Positions 51,823 to 61,334 of a DNA stretch of 64,000 bases are shown here, one piece after another. Position 1 is the first letter of the stretch; the number at the start of each line of letters is the position of its first letter. The translations under genes were made by a program, and so were the position numbers. The stretch spans positions 744,001 to 808,000 of the forward strand of contig NZ_JAHRWL010000001.1 of assembly GCF_019104745.1 (NCBI RefSeq). Direction: 5' to 3'. The stretch is from Thalassococcus arenae (GTDB lineage Bacteria > Pseudomonadota > Alphaproteobacteria > Rhodobacterales > Rhodobacteraceae). A model generated the notes under the pieces. It was not told where the DNA came from, searched no databases, and worked only from the letters and a program-made list of their open reading frames with translations.

Positions 51823-53970
51823 TTGATCGCGGCAGAAGACCTTGTTGCACTGGTCCGCAACTACAACCCCAAGACCAATGCACGTCTGATCGAGGAGGCC
51901 TATGATTACGGCCGCCGGATGCATGACGGCCAGGTGCGCAAATCGGGCGAGCCGTATTTCAGCCATCCCGTCGCCGTCGCGGCGATTCTGACCGAGCAGC
52001 AGCTGGACGATGCCACCATCGTCACCGCCCTGCTGCACGACACGATCGAAGACACCCGGTCGACCTTTTCCGAGATCGAAGGCCATTTCGGCCGCGAGAT
52101 CGCGGAACTGGTCGACGGCGTCACCAAGCTGACCAATCTGCAACTGTCCAGCTCGGAGACCCAGCAGGCCGAGAATTTCCGCAAGCTGTTCATGGCGATG
52201 TCCAAGGACCTGCGGGTGATCCTGGTCAAGCTGGCGGACCGGCTGCACAACATGCGCACGATCCGCGCCATGTCGACGGACAAGCAGGTGCAGAAGGCGC
52301 GCGAGACGATGGACATCTATGCGCCGCTGGCCGGCCGCATGGGCATGCAATGGATGCGCGAAGAGCTGGAGGACCTGGCCTTTCGCGTGCTGAACCCCGA
52401 GGGGCGCAGTTCGATCATCCGGCGGTTCATCACGCTGCAGAAGGAAACCGGCAACGTGATCCACCGGATCACCGCCGACATGCGCCACGAGCTGGAAAAG
52501 GCCGGGATCGAGGCCGAGGTGTTCGGCCGCGCCAAGAAGCCCTATTCGATCTGGCGCAAGATGCAGGAAAAGAAGGTCGGGTTCTCGCGGCTGTCCGACA
52601 TCTATGGATTCCGCGTCATCACCGATACCGAGATGGATTGCTACGCCGCGCTTGGCGCGATCCACCAGCGCTGGCGCGCGGTGCCGGGGCGGTTCAAGGA
52701 TTACGTCAGCCAGCCCAAGTCGAACGGCTATCGCAGCATCCACACCACCGTGTCCGGGCGCGACGGCAAGCGGGTCGAGGTGCAGATCCGCACCCGGCAG
52801 ATGCATGACGTCGCCGAAACCGGCGTCGCCGCGCATTGGGCCTATCGCGACGGCCAGCGCGCCAAGAACCCCTTTGCCGTCGATCCGGCGAAATGGATCG
52901 CCTCGCTGACCGAACAGTTCGACGCCGAGGACGATCACGACGCGTTTCTCGAAGCTGTCAAACTCGAGATGTATTCCGACCAGGTGTTCTGCTTTACACC
53001 CAAGGGGGACGTCGTGAAGCTGCCCAAGGGCGCGACGCCGCTGGATTACGCCTATCAGATCCACACGCGGATCGGGTCGGCCTGCGTCGGCGCCAAGGTG
53101 GACGGCATCCGCGTGCCGCTGTGGACGCGGCTGAAGAACGGCCAGTCGGTCGAGATCATCACCGCCGAGGGCCAGACCCCGCAGGCGACCTGGCTGGACA
53201 TCGCCACCACCGGCAAGGCGAAATCGGCGATCCGCCGCGCGCTGCGCGATGCCGGGCGCGAACGCTTTGCCCGGCTGGGCCGTGAACTGGCCCGCGCGGC
53301 GTTCGAGAATGTCGGCAAGAAGGCCACCGACAAGGTGCTGGAGAAAGCCGCCAAGACCTTGCGGCTGGAAGACGCCGAGACGCTGCTGGCGCGCATGGGC
53401 AGCGCCGAGCTGACGGCGCGCGAAGTGGTGCAGGCGGTCTATCCCGACCTGGCGCAGGTCGACGAGGCCGAGGTCGAGGTGCGCCGCGCCGTCGTCGGCC
53501 TGGAGCACGACCAGGGGTTCGAACGCGCGCCCTGCTGCCAGCCGCTGCCGGGCGAACGCATCGTCGGGCTGGCGCGCCGGGGGCATGGTGTGATGGTCCA
53601 TGCCATCGACTGCGCGGCGCTGGCCGATTTCGAGGACCAGCCGCAGCGCTGGATGGACCTGCACTGGGCCGAGGGCAAGCATCCGTCGGTCTATGTCGTC
53701 ACGCTGGAGCTGACGATCGGCAACGATGCCGGGGTCCTGGGACGAATCTGCACATTGATCGGCGAGCGGAAGGCCAATATCAGCGACTTGCATTTCGTCG
53801 ACAGGAAACCAGATTTCTACCGATTGCTGGTTGATATCGAACTGAGCGACGCCGAGCATTTGCATTCGGTGGTCTCGACCCTTGAGGCGGAAAGCAATGT
53901 CGCCTCGGTGGAGCGCCGCCGCGATCCGGGGCTTGCCGCACCCACGGCGGCGGATCAGGCGGCGGAGTGA
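51823..53970 (+). CDS. Bifunctional (p)ppGpp synthetase/hydrolase
   Basis: 715-aa long RSH (Rel/SpoT). HD hydrolase domain (residues about 25-180) is intact, with HPVAVAAIL and LLHDTIEDT. The synthetase domain includes YSIWRKMQEKKVGFSRLSDIYGFRVI and GYRSIHTTV. TGS (KGDVVKLPKGATPLDYAYQIHT), a CCQPLPGE zinc-finger-like piece and a C-terminal ACT domain follow. It starts with TTG at 51823, as no in-frame ATG fits; a weak start may limit its level. It is the single alarmone enzyme visible. Confidence 0.96.
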   Translation: MIAAEDLVALVRNYNPKTNARLIEEAYDYGRRMHDGQVRKSGEPYFSHPVAVAAILTEQQLDDATIVTALLHDTIEDTRSTFSEIEGHFGREIAELVDGVTKLTNLQLSSSETQQAENFRKLFMAMSKDLRVILVKLADRLHNMRTIRAMSTDKQVQKARETMDIYAPLAGRMGMQWMREELEDLAFRVLNPEGRSSIIRRFITLQKETGNVIHRITADMRHELEKAGIEAEVFGRAKKPYSIWRKMQEKKVGFSRLSDIYGFRVITDTEMDCYAALGAIHQRWRAVPGRFKDYVSQPKSNGYRSIHTTVSGRDGKRVEVQIRTRQMHDVAETGVAAHWAYRDGQRAKNPFAVDPAKWIASLTEQFDAEDDHDAFLEAVKLEMYSDQVFCFTPKGDVVKLPKGATPLDYAYQIHTRIGSACVGAKVDGIRVPLWTRLKNGQSVEIITAEGQTPQATWLDIATTGKAKSAIRRALRDAGRERFARLGRELARAAFENVGKKATDKVLEKAAKTLRLEDAETLLARMGSAELTAREVVQAVYPDLAQVDEAEVEVRRAVVGLEHDQGFERAPCCQPLPGERIVGLARRGHGVMVHAIDCAALADFEDQPQRWMDLHWAEGKHPSVYVVTLELTIGNDAGVLGRICTLIGERKANISDLHFVDRKPDFYRLLVDIELSDAEHLHSVVSTLEAESNVASVERRRDPGLAAPTAADQAAE

Positions 53971-53985
53971 CGGAAGGGCCGGGCT

Positions 53986-54639
53986 TTGGTTTTCAAGCGA
54001 CGCGACAGGCGCCCGATCTGGAAGGCCGTGCTGGAAGCGTTCTGGCCGAAGGGCGGCTGGGGGCGCGCCGCGCTTTATGTCCGCCACCGCCTGCACCGCC
54101 TGCCCGACCCGCCGCACACCATCGCCCGCGGCATCTTTGCCGGGGTCTTCACCACCTTCACGCCGTTCTACGGGCTGCATTTCATCATCGCCGGTCTGCT
54201 GGCGCTGGTGATGCGCGGCAACGTGCTGGCGGCGATGCTGGCGACGTTCTTCGGCAACCCGCTGACCTATGTGCCGATCGGCGTGATCGCGATGCAGAGC
54301 GGCTACTGGCTTCTGGGGCTGGATGGCGGCGACAATCCGCGCTTTCATCACGGGCTGGGCGAAAAGTTCGTCAAGGCCGGGCAGGACCTGTGGCACAACG
54401 TGCGCGCCCTGTTCACCGACGATGTTGCGCATTGGTCCGAGTTGCGGGTGTTCTACGACGAGGTGTTCTTTCCCTACCTGATCGGTGGAATCATCCCCGG
54501 CCTGATCGCGGGAATCGCCTGCTATTACATCTCGCTGCCGCTGATTTCGGCCTATCAGAACCGCCGCAAGGGCCTGCTGAAACAGAAGCTGGCGGCGCTG
54601 AAGAAGAAAAAGGCCGACACCCGGAGCGGCGCCGAATAG
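53986..54639 (+). CDS. DUF2062 membrane protein
   Basis: 217-aa protein of the DUF2062 family with three helices: GIFAGVFTTFTPFYGLHFIIAGLLALVMRGN, AAMLATFFGNPLTYVPIGVIAM and GGIIPGLIAGIACYYISLPLI. It ends in a Lys-rich coil (KQKLAALKKKKADTR). It begins with TTG, 15 nt after the rel stop, and is followed by pdxJ. Function unknown despite conserved linkage to rel and pdxJ in this order. Confidence 0.88.
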   Translation: MVFKRRDRRPIWKAVLEAFWPKGGWGRAALYVRHRLHRLPDPPHTIARGIFAGVFTTFTPFYGLHFIIAGLLALVMRGNVLAAMLATFFGNPLTYVPIGVIAMQSGYWLLGLDGGDNPRFHHGLGEKFVKAGQDLWHNVRALFTDDVAHWSELRVFYDEVFFPYLIGGIIPGLIAGIACYYISLPLISAYQNRRKGLLKQKLAALKKKKADTRSGAE

Positions 54640-54710
54640 GCGCGGCATTTGCGGTTTTCCCGGCGCGCGCGGCGGACTAGGTTGAGCGCGACGAGGGAAG
54701 GAAAGACCCG

Positions 54711-55475
54711 ATGACAAGCTATGCCGGACGCCTGCGCCTGGGCGTCAACATCGACCACGTGGCGACCGTCCGCAACGCCCGCGGCAGCGCCTATCCCGAT
54801 CCGCTGCGCGCCGCCAAGATCGCCGAAGAGGCCGGCGCCGACGGCATCACCGCGCATCTGCGCGAAGACCGCCGACATATCTCGGACGCCGATATCGAGG
54901 CGCTGATGGCGGGGCTGAACCTGCCGCTGAATTTCGAGATGGCCGCCACCGACGAGATGCAGAAGATCGCCCTGCGCCACAAGCCGCACGCGGTCTGCAT
55001 CGTGCCGGAAAAGCGCGAGGAACGCACCACCGAGGGCGGGCTGGAAGTGGCGCGCGAGGAAAACCGCCTGGCGCATTTCATCGCGCCGCTGCGCGAGGCG
55101 GGCTGCCGGGTGTCGATCTTCATCGCCGCCGACCGCCGCCAGATCGAGGCCGCGCACCGGATCGGCGCCGAGGTGATCGAACTGCATACCGGGGCCTATT
55201 GCGATTTCCATGCCGAGGGCCGGCTGGAGGAGCGCGACGCCGAATTCGCCCGCCTGCGCGACATGGCGGCCTTTGGTCATGCGCTGGGGCTGGAAGTGCA
55301 TGCCGGCCACGGGCTGACCTATGACACGGTGCAGCCGGTGGCGGGTCTGCCGCAGGTGATGGAGCTGAATATCGGTCATTTCCTGATCGGCGAAGCGATC
55401 TTTCGCGGGCTCGACCCGGCGATCCGCGAGATGCGCCGCCTGATGGACGAGGCCCGCGCGGAGCCTGCGGCGTGA
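54711..55475 (+). CDS. pdxJ: Pyridoxine 5'-phosphate synthase
   Basis: 254-aa TIM-barrel enzyme condensing 3-amino-2-oxopropyl phosphate with DXP to pyridoxine phosphate, in vitamin B6 synthesis. [61 protein letters not shown] and [12 protein letters not shown] are classical. GAGGGAAGG precedes the ATG. Ends in a GTGA overlap with the Dabb gene. First of pdxJ-Dabb-acpS. Confidence 0.98.
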   Translation: MTSYAGRLRLGVNIDHVATVRNARGSAYPDPLRAAKIAEEAGADGITAHLREDRRHISDADIEALMAGLNLPLNFEMAATDEMQKIALRHKPHAVCIVPEKREERTTEGGLEVAREENRLAHFIAPLREAGCRVSIFIAADRRQIEAAHRIGAEVIELHTGAYCDFHAEGRLEERDAEFARLRDMAAFGHALGLEVHAGHGLTYDTVQPVAGLPQVMELNIGHFLIGEAIFRGLDPAIREMRRLMDEARAEPAA

Positions 55476-55786
55476 TCCGCCATGTCGTGATGCTTCGGCT
55501 GCGTGCCGACGCCGATGTCGACGAATTGCACGCCGTCATGGCCGGCCTGGACGCGCTGCGGGCGCAGATCGACGGGTTCACCGGGTTCAGCCACGGCCCC
55601 AACCGCGACATGGAGCTGAAATCTTCGGCCTGGCCGCATGGCTTCATCGCCGATTTCGCCGATGCCGCGGCGCTGGCGCGCTATGCCGCCGATCCCGGAC
55701 ACCGCGCGCTTGGGGCGCGGCTGGTGGCGCTTTGCGAAGGCGGCGGCGACGGGATCATGGTCTACGATCTGGAGACGTCCGCGTGA
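55472..55786 (+). CDS. Dabb (stress-responsive A/B barrel) domain protein
   Basis: 104-aa dimeric alpha+beta barrel protein starting with [22 protein letters not shown] and [42 protein letters not shown] are the Dabb pattern. It overlaps pdxJ by 4 nt and acpS by 4 nt, so it is tightly coupled to both. Role unknown; such domains bind small ligands or act as monooxygenase-like barrels. Confidence 0.88.
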   Translation: MIRHVVMLRLRADADVDELHAVMAGLDALRAQIDGFTGFSHGPNRDMELKSSAWPHGFIADFADAAALARYAADPGHRALGARLVALCEGGGDGIMVYDLETSA

Positions 55787-56184
55787 TCCTGGGCATCGGC
55801 ACCGACCTGTGCAACATCGAGCGCATCCAGGGCACGCTGGACCGCTTTGGCGACCGGTTCCGCAACCGGGTGTTCACGGATGTCGAGCAGCGCAAGGCCG
55901 AGCGGCGGCGCGATATCGCGGGCACCTATGCCAAACGCTGGGCCGCGAAAGAGGCGTGTTCCAAGGCGCTTGGCACCGGGTTGCGGATGGGCATCGCCTG
56001 GAAGGACATGGCGGTTTCGAACCTGCGCACCGGCCAGCCCGTGATGCATGTCACCGGCTGGGCGGCGGACCGGCTGGCCGAGATGACGCCGCCGGGGCAC
56101 GAGGCGATCATCCACGTGACGCTGACCGACGATTTCCCCTGGGCCCAGGCCTTTGTGGTGATCGAGGCGCGGCCGAAACCCTAG
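55783..56184 (+). CDS. acpS: Holo-[acyl-carrier-protein] synthase
   Basis: 133-aa phosphopantetheinyl transferase that activates ACP for fatty-acid synthesis. [18 protein letters not shown] with the Mg-binding Asp, [33 protein letters not shown] and [11 protein letters not shown] are clear. The start is the GTG at 55783, overlapping the Dabb stop. Its TAG shares CTAG with the converging asparaginase-like gene. Confidence 0.97.
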   Translation: MILGIGTDLCNIERIQGTLDRFGDRFRNRVFTDVEQRKAERRRDIAGTYAKRWAAKEACSKALGTGLRMGIAWKDMAVSNLRTGQPVMHVTGWAADRLAEMTPPGHEAIIHVTLTDDFPWAQAFVVIEARPKP

Positions 56185-56672
56185 ACGTCGAACCGGCCCT
56201 GTTCGGTGTTCTTGTTCAGCCGTTCGGCCGGGAATACCCGCCCGTTCATCACCCCCCAGACCCCCGGTGCCAGCAGTTGCGCCGCCACGACCGCGCCGCC
56301 CAGGTTGAACTCGCCATCCGAGGCATAGAGCGAGAACGGCCGCATCGCGCCGGTCAGCACCACGCATTTGTCCGGCGCGACGCCCTGCAGGAACCGTGCG
56401 GTGCGCCCCATCGTGCCGGTGCCGTGGGTGACGACCAGCGCGGGTTCCGGCGCCGCGGCCACGGCGCGGGCGATGGCGTCGCGATCGGCATCGTCGAAAT
56501 ACAGACTGTCCTTGAGCATCAACAGCGACACGGTCGGGAAATCGCAGCGCCCGATGCGCAGCATCTCGGGGATGTGGGTGGCGCCGTCGGGCGAAAAGGC
56601 CAGACCTTCGCTGGCCATGTCGTGGACCTTGTCGATGGTCCCGCCCGTGACGATGATCCTGACGTCCTTCAT
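56181..56672 (-). CDS. Short asparaginase-domain protein
   Basis: 163-aa protein equal to the N-terminal half of type I/II asparaginases. Both catalytic threonine motifs are kept: [11 protein letters not shown] (residues 9-19) and [13 protein letters not shown]. The C-terminal domain that completes the active site in dimers is absent. Same-length proteins are, as I recall, annotated across proteobacteria, so this is a family form and not a truncation. Substrate uncertain. Divergent from lepB. Confidence 0.83.
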   Translation of the reverse strand: MKDVRIIVTGGTIDKVHDMASEGLAFSPDGATHIPEMLRIGRCDFPTVSLLMLKDSLYFDDADRDAIARAVAAAPEPALVVTHGTGTMGRTARFLQGVAPDKCVVLTGAMRPFSLYASDGEFNLGGAVVAAQLLAPGVWGVMNGRVFPAERLNKNTEQGRFDV

Positions 56673-56748
56673 GGCCCTCTCCCCGGCAAATGCGCGCCCC
56701 GACCGATAGCCGCCGGAGCCGGTCGCGGCAAGCCGCGCCGCCTATGGC

Positions 56749-56777
56749 TTGACACCCCGCGCGCGGCTCCGCATGTA
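56749..56777 (+). promoter_or_regulatory. Likely lepB operon promoter
   Basis: Consensus TTGACA (56749-56754), 17 nt, CATGTA (56772-56777); start would be near 56784, 25 nt before the lepB ATG. The -10 box is weak but the -35 is perfect. Confidence 0.45.
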
Positions 56778-56808
56778 GCCCGGGCACAGCCGAAAAGGGG
56801 CATCGGGC

Positions 56809-57645
56809 ATGGCCAAAGAGGCAAAGTCGGGCGGCGGGTTCCTGGAAACCGTCAAGACCATCGTCTACGCGCTGCTGATCGCGGGCGTGTTCCGGACCCT
56901 GTTCTATCAACCCTTCTGGATTCCGTCGGGATCGATGAAGGACACGCTGCTGATCGGCGATTTCCTGTTCGTCAACAAGATGGCCTATGGGTATTCCTAT
57001 GCGTCCTGCCCGTCGGTCAAGATTCCGTCGATCGGGATCAACATCGACGCCACGCATCTGTGCGGCTGGCTGGATGGCGACAACACCCGCATCCTGGGCG
57101 GCGAGCCCGAGCGCGGCGACATCGCCGTCTTTCGCCACCCGGTGACCGGCGGCGACTTCATCAAGCGCATCGTCGGCCTGCCGGGCGAGACGATCCAGAT
57201 GAAGGGCGGCGTGCTGCACATCAACGGCGAACCGGTGCAACTGCAACTCGACGGCACGTTCGAGGAAACCGCCGGACCGCAAGGCCCGCAGCGCCTGCGC
57301 CCGCGCTGCGCCAACGGCCCGGTCGGCACCGGCGCACTGTGCATCAAGGAAAAGTTCGTCGAAACCCTGCCCGGCGGTCACGCGCATTCGATCCTGAACA
57401 TCACCATGCAGGGCAGCGACAACACGCCGGTCTATACCGTGCCCGAGGGGCATTATTTCATGATGGGCGACAACCGCGACAATTCCTCGGACAGCCGCGT
57501 GCCCAACATCGCCGGCGGGGTGGGTTTCGTGCCCTATGAAAACCTGCTGGGCCGCGCCAGCCGGGTGATGTTCTCGTCCGCGGGCCGGTCGATGCTGTTC
57601 TTCTGGACCTGGCGCGGCGACCGGTTCTTCGAGAAGATCGAGTGA
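56809..57645 (+). CDS. lepB: Signal peptidase I
   Basis: 278-aa inner-membrane peptidase removing signal peptides from exported proteins. One N-terminal helix ([20 protein letters not shown]), catalytic Ser42 in IPSGSM and Lys119 in [14 protein letters not shown]. Later boxes are [16 protein letters not shown] and [11 protein letters not shown]. Two extra Cys (ASCPS, HLCGW) in the first insertion are typical of this order. Ends in a GTGA overlap with rnc. Confidence 0.97.
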   Translation: MAKEAKSGGGFLETVKTIVYALLIAGVFRTLFYQPFWIPSGSMKDTLLIGDFLFVNKMAYGYSYASCPSVKIPSIGINIDATHLCGWLDGDNTRILGGEPERGDIAVFRHPVTGGDFIKRIVGLPGETIQMKGGVLHINGEPVQLQLDGTFEETAGPQGPQRLRPRCANGPVGTGALCIKEKFVETLPGGHAHSILNITMQGSDNTPVYTVPEGHYFMMGDNRDNSSDSRVPNIAGGVGFVPYENLLGRASRVMFSSAGRSMLFFWTWRGDRFFEKIE

Positions 57646-58319
57646 AGCTGTCGGCCGATCTGGCCGCCTTCGAGGCGCGTCTGGGCCACCATTTCGCCCA
57701 GCCCGACCTTCTGCGCCGCGCGCTGACCCACGGGTCGATGTCCGGACCGGGCCGCGAGGACAACCAGCGGCTGGAATTCCTGGGCGACCGGGTGCTGGGC
57801 CTGGTCATGGCGCAGGCCCTGCTGGAGGCCGACCCGGACGCCGCCGAAGGCCTGCTGGCGCCGCGCTTCAACGCGCTGGTGCGCAAGGAAACCTGCGCCG
57901 AGATCGCCCAGCAGATCGACCTGGGCAGCGTGCTCAAGCTGGGGCGGTCGGAACAGCGCAGCGGCGGGCGGCGCAAGCTGGCCCTGCTGGGTGACGCGAT
58001 GGAGGCGGTGATCGCGGCGGTCTATGTGGACGCCGGGTTCGCCGTCGCGCAGGCGCTGGTCCTGCGGCTGTGGGGTGACCGGGTGCACCGGGTCGAGGCC
58101 GACGCCCGCGACGCCAAGACCACCTTGCAGGAATGGGCGCAGGCGCGCGGCCTGCCGCCACCCAGCTACGTGGAAAAGGCCCGGTCGGGGCCCGACCACG
58201 CGCCGGTCTTCACCATCGAAGCGCGGCTGCAGACCGGCGAGACCGCGCAAGCGCAGGCCGGGTCGAAACGCCAGGCGGAACAGGATGCCGCCAAGGCACT
58301 GCTGGACAGGCTGGGCTGA
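57642..58319 (+). CDS. rnc: Ribonuclease III
   Basis: 225-aa dsRNA endonuclease for rRNA and mRNA processing. RNase III signature [21 protein letters not shown] near residue 45, second acidic cluster [19 protein letters not shown], and a dsRBD from about 155 ([20 protein letters not shown], then [18 protein letters not shown]). Starts with GTG overlapping lepB. era, its usual next partner, is displaced by two inserted genes. Confidence 0.97.
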   Translation: MKLSADLAAFEARLGHHFAQPDLLRRALTHGSMSGPGREDNQRLEFLGDRVLGLVMAQALLEADPDAAEGLLAPRFNALVRKETCAEIAQQIDLGSVLKLGRSEQRSGGRRKLALLGDAMEAVIAAVYVDAGFAVAQALVLRLWGDRVHRVEADARDAKTTLQEWAQARGLPPPSYVEKARSGPDHAPVFTIEARLQTGETAQAQAGSKRQAEQDAAKALLDRLG

Positions 58320-58336
58320 CACCGTGCGGGTGTCAG
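58316..58336. terminator. Hairpin carrying both stop codons of rnc and the J-domain gene
   Basis: CTGACACC (58316-58323) and GGTGTCAG (58329-58336) form a perfect 8-bp stem with a 5-nt loop. The rnc TGA is in the left arm and the TGA of the converging J-domain gene in the right arm. No T-tract on either side; possibly a weak bidirectional end structure. Confidence 0.4.
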
Positions 58337-58836
58337 GCAAAGGCCTGAACGCGGGCGGTGGGCGGGGCCGAGAACATGCCGCGGGCAATGGCAAAGTGAT
58401 CCTGGGCCGGGTGTCGGGGAACCCGGCGCGGGGGGTGCGGTTGCGGCCGGGCATCGGCGGTTTGCCGAGGCCCGGAACCGGGGGCCGTCGCGGTTCGGGG
58501 GGGCGCGGTGCGGGCGGGCGCGGGCTGCGGGTCGGGCCGGGGCTGGCGCATACCGGGCGCGGCTTCGCGCCGTGACGCGGATTGGTCCCGCGCGGCGCAG
58601 TCCGGCCTTTCGCCGGCCGGTTGCCGCCGCTTGTGGATCACCGACAGCGAATCAAAGGCGTCATTCACCGCAGTCAGCCGGCGCACGGCCTCGTCCGGCG
58701 CGGCCTTGCAGACATCCGGGTGCCAGCGCTTGACCAGCCTTCGCCAGGCGGCGCGGATGGTGGCGAAATCGTCGGCAGGCGTGACGCCGAGCACGGCGTA
58801 GGGCGACGGGGATCGAAGGGTCTGGCTGCGGGGCAT
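58333..58836 (-). CDS. J-domain protein with disordered Pro/Arg-rich tail
   Basis: 167-aa DnaJ-like cochaperone. J domain at residues about 9-70: SPYAVLGVTPADDFATIRAAWRRLVKRWHPDVCK with HPD at 39-41, then AVNDAFDSLSV. Residues about 85-155 are Pro/Arg/Ala-rich and low complexity. No zinc finger or substrate domain, so it probably recruits DnaK to a specific partner. AAGGA precedes the ATG at 58834-58836. It interrupts the lepB-rnc-era operon in the opposite direction. Confidence 0.83.
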   Translation of the reverse strand: MPRSQTLRSPSPYAVLGVTPADDFATIRAAWRRLVKRWHPDVCKAAPDEAVRRLTAVNDAFDSLSVIHKRRQPAGERPDCAARDQSASRREAAPGMRQPRPDPQPAPARTAPPRTATAPGSGPRQTADARPQPHPPRRVPRHPAQDHFAIARGMFSAPPTARVQAFA

Positions 58837-58927
58837 GGCGCGGTCCTTTTCGCTTGCCCGGTGCGATCCGGGCCGGTCGTGACGGCCCGCCCCTGCCCCC
58901 GCCGGGCCAGTCCGACAAAATAAGGCA

Positions 58928-58991
58928 TAACTTTGTCCCAAACTTGCGAGAAGCCCAATTCTTGCCACAAAGTTAACGCAATCGGGACAAA
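58928..58991. promoter_or_regulatory. Two overlapping, mutually exclusive inverted repeats
   Basis: TAACTTTGT (58928-58936) pairs with ACAAAGTTA (58967-58975), 9 of 9. TTTGTCCC (58932-58939) pairs with GGGACAAA (58984-58991), 8 of 8, extended by TTGCG/CGCAA. Both use TTTGT at 58932, so only one can form. It lies in the divergent region between the J-domain and EamA genes and is AT-richer than its surroundings. Operator or leader switch is inference. Confidence 0.5.
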
Positions 58992-59026
58992 ACTCCGCCT
59001 TTTCCGGGCCACAGAAAGCGAAGCCG

Positions 59027-59935
59027 ATGCGCGGCACATTCAGCGACTCCCAGCGCGGCAGCCTGTTCATGTGCCTGGCGATGCTGGGCTTCGGGATCGA
59101 GGACGCGTTCTTCAAGGCCGCGACCGGCCTTGGCGCCAGCCCCGGCCTGGCCACCGTGCAGTTCGGCCTGACCGCGATGACGATCTACGCGGTGCTTGCA
59201 TGGCGGGCGGGCGTGCGTCTTTGGGATGCAGCCTATCTGCAGCCGCGCCTGTTGATCCGCACCGGGTTCGAGATCTGCGGCCGGCTGTTCTTTGCGCTGG
59301 CGCTGGCCTACACGCCGCTGTCCACCACTTCGGCCATCCTGCAGGCCGCGCCCCTGGTGGTGATGCTGGGTGCCGCGCTGGTGCTGGGCGAACGGATCGG
59401 ACCGCGCCGCTGGGTGGCCATGGCGGTGGGGCTGGCCGGCGTGTTGCTGATCGTGCGCCCGTCACCGGCGGGGATCGAGGCGAACGCCGTCTTCGCACTG
59501 CTGGGGATGGTCGGGTTCGCCGGACGCGACCTGGCCACCCGCGCCGCGCCCGCCCATGTCCATGCCGCGCAACTGGGCGTTCTGGGCTTTGCCGTGGTCA
59601 CTTTTGCCGGCCTGGTGATCCTGGGCTTCGAAACCGCACCGCCCGCATTGCCCCTGCCCGCAAGCCTGCTGCTGCTGGGCACCACGCTGGCGGGCGTGGT
59701 CGGCTATTCCGCGCTGACCAAGGCCATGCGCACCGGCGCCGTGGCGGTCGTCGCGCCTTTCCGCTATTTCCGGCTGCTGGTGGCGTTGGCGCTGGCCTAT
59801 GCGGTCTTTGGCGAAAGACCCGATGCACAGACGCTGACAGGCGCGATGCTGATCGTCGGCGCCGGGCTGTATTCGCTCTGGCGCGAAGGCAGGGCTGGCG
59901 CGGCGCGGCGATCCGCGCTAGAGGACGCGCCTTGA
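59027..59935 (+). CDS. EamA/DMT-family transporter
   Basis: 302-aa ten-helix drug/metabolite transporter made of two EamA repeats (for example TSAILQAAPLVVMLGAALVLGERIGPRRWVAMAVGLAGVLLIV in the first and FRYFRLLVALALAYAVFGERPDAQTLTGAMLIVGAGLYSLW in the second). Substrate unknown; riboflavin importers of this order (RibN) are of this type, but no FMN riboswitch was seen upstream. Ends in TGATG overlapping the era start, so era depends on its transcript. Confidence 0.9.
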   Translation: MRGTFSDSQRGSLFMCLAMLGFGIEDAFFKAATGLGASPGLATVQFGLTAMTIYAVLAWRAGVRLWDAAYLQPRLLIRTGFEICGRLFFALALAYTPLSTTSAILQAAPLVVMLGAALVLGERIGPRRWVAMAVGLAGVLLIVRPSPAGIEANAVFALLGMVGFAGRDLATRAAPAHVHAAQLGVLGFAVVTFAGLVILGFETAPPALPLPASLLLLGTTLAGVVGYSALTKAMRTGAVAVVAPFRYFRLLVALALAYAVFGERPDAQTLTGAMLIVGAGLYSLWREGRAGAARRSALEDAP

Positions 59936-60858
59936 TGCAGGATCACCCCATGACCACACGTGCCGGATTCGTCGCCCTGATCGGAGAGCCCAATGCGGGC
60001 AAGTCCACGCTGACCAACCGCATGGTCGGCGCCAAGGTGTCGATCGTCACCCACAAGGTGCAGACCACCCGCGCCCGCATCCGCGGTGTCGCCATCGAGG
60101 GCGACACCCAGATCGTCTTTGTCGATACGCCGGGATTGTTCACGCCACGCCGCAGGCTGGACCGGGCGATGGTCAAGGCGGCCTGGGGTGGCGCCGCGGA
60201 TGCCGATATCACCGTGCTGCTGGTCGAGGCGCATCGCGGGCTGACCGCCGGCGTGCAGCGCATTCTCGACGGGCTGGCCGATCTGCCCAAGGGGCTGCGG
60301 GTGGCTCTGGCGATCAACAAGATCGACAGGGTCGCGGCCAAGGCGCTGCTGGCGCTCTCGCAAAAGCTGAACGACGCCTATCCGTTCGAAAAGACCTTCA
60401 TGATCTCGGCCGAAAAGGGCCACGGCGTCGCCGATCTGCGCGCCTGGCTGGCAGCGGCATTGCCCGAAGGCCCCTGGCTCTACCCCGAGGACCAGATCGC
60501 CGACCTGCCGCTGCGGATGATCGCGGCGGAAATGACCCGCGAGAAACTGACCCTGCGGCTGCACCAGGAACTGCCCTACCAGCTGACCGTCGAAACCGAA
60601 GCCTGGGAGGAACGCCCCGACGGGTCGGCCCGGATCGACCAGGTGGTCTATGTCAGCCGCGCCGGCCACAAGGGCATCGTGCTGGGCAACAAGGGCGAGA
60701 CGATCAAGGCGATCTCCAAGGCCGCCCGCGAAGAGCTGGTAGAGTTCCTGGGCCGCAAGATCCACCTGTTCCTGCAGGTCAAGGTCCGCGAAAAATGGCA
60801 GGACGAGGCCGAACGCTATTCCGAGATGGGCCTGGATTTCCGGGACGGCAATGCCTGA
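59935..60858 (+). CDS. era: GTPase Era
   Basis: 307-aa ribosome-assembly GTPase binding the 3' end of 16S rRNA. G1 GEPNAGKS (residues 18-25), G3 DTPG in VFVDTPGLF, G4 NKID in AINKIDRVAAKAL, and a C-terminal KH domain with GNKGETIKAISKAAREELVEFLGRKIHLFLQVKV. The start at 59935 overlaps the EamA stop by one base; an ATG at 59950 is an alternative. Confidence 0.97.
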   Translation: MQDHPMTTRAGFVALIGEPNAGKSTLTNRMVGAKVSIVTHKVQTTRARIRGVAIEGDTQIVFVDTPGLFTPRRRLDRAMVKAAWGGAADADITVLLVEAHRGLTAGVQRILDGLADLPKGLRVALAINKIDRVAAKALLALSQKLNDAYPFEKTFMISAEKGHGVADLRAWLAAALPEGPWLYPEDQIADLPLRMIAAEMTREKLTLRLHQELPYQLTVETEAWEERPDGSARIDQVVYVSRAGHKGIVLGNKGETIKAISKAAREELVEFLGRKIHLFLQVKVREKWQDEAERYSEMGLDFRDGNA

Positions 60859-60903
60859 CGCCTGCGCATCTAGCGCGCCGGTGCGGCACAGCGCCGGAGC
60901 GCG

Positions 60904-60924
60904 GTCCCGGAGCAAGTCCGGGAC
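60904..60924 (+). other. Hairpin between era and DUF1491 gene
   Basis: GTCCCGG (60904-60910) and CCGGGAC (60918-60924) form a perfect 7-bp stem with a 7-nt loop. Flanking GCGGCACA and TGTGCTGC can extend pairing with a bulge. No T-tract. Lies in the 108-nt gap. Confidence 0.35.
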
Positions 60925-60966
60925 TGTGCTGCGCGGCGAGCGGGACGATCCGCGGAAACCGCGCCC

Positions 60967-61299
60967 GTGACCCGGCTGACGGCACGGTTCTGGGTCGACG
61001 CCTATCTCGCGCGGCTGCGCCAGCACGCAATCCCCGCCTTCGTCACCGCGCATGGCGACGACCAGGCGGGCGCGGTGCTGGTGAAACTCGCCACGCTGGA
61101 CGGGCAGGCGCGGGCGTTCACCCGGAGCTTCGACCTGGCGACCGGTGCCCGGATCTGGTCCGAACTGGCGGCCGGAACGGAACCGGAGGTTGACGCCGCC
61201 ATCGCCCGCCAACGCGGTTTCGACCCCGATCTCTGGGTCCTCGAAGTCGAGGACCGCCAGGGCCGCCACCTGCTGGACCAGGACGGGTTTTCGGGCTGA
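60967..61299 (+). CDS. DUF1491 family protein
   Basis: 110-aa soluble protein starting with [56 protein letters not shown] and the C-terminal [27 protein letters not shown] fit DUF1491, found in alphaproteobacteria and of unknown function. Located between era and recO, same direction. Confidence 0.85.
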   Translation: MTRLTARFWVDAYLARLRQHAIPAFVTAHGDDQAGAVLVKLATLDGQARAFTRSFDLATGARIWSELAAGTEPEVDAAIARQRGFDPDLWVLEVEDRQGRHLLDQDGFSG

Positions 61300-61334
61300 C
61301 CCCGGACGAAGCGCGGCCGTCACCGTTCCGACGG

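Noticed and set aside
58837-59026. FMN riboswitch before the EamA gene (RibN-like idea)
   Set aside because: The conserved FMN-riboswitch core sequences are not present; only the overlapping dyads were found.
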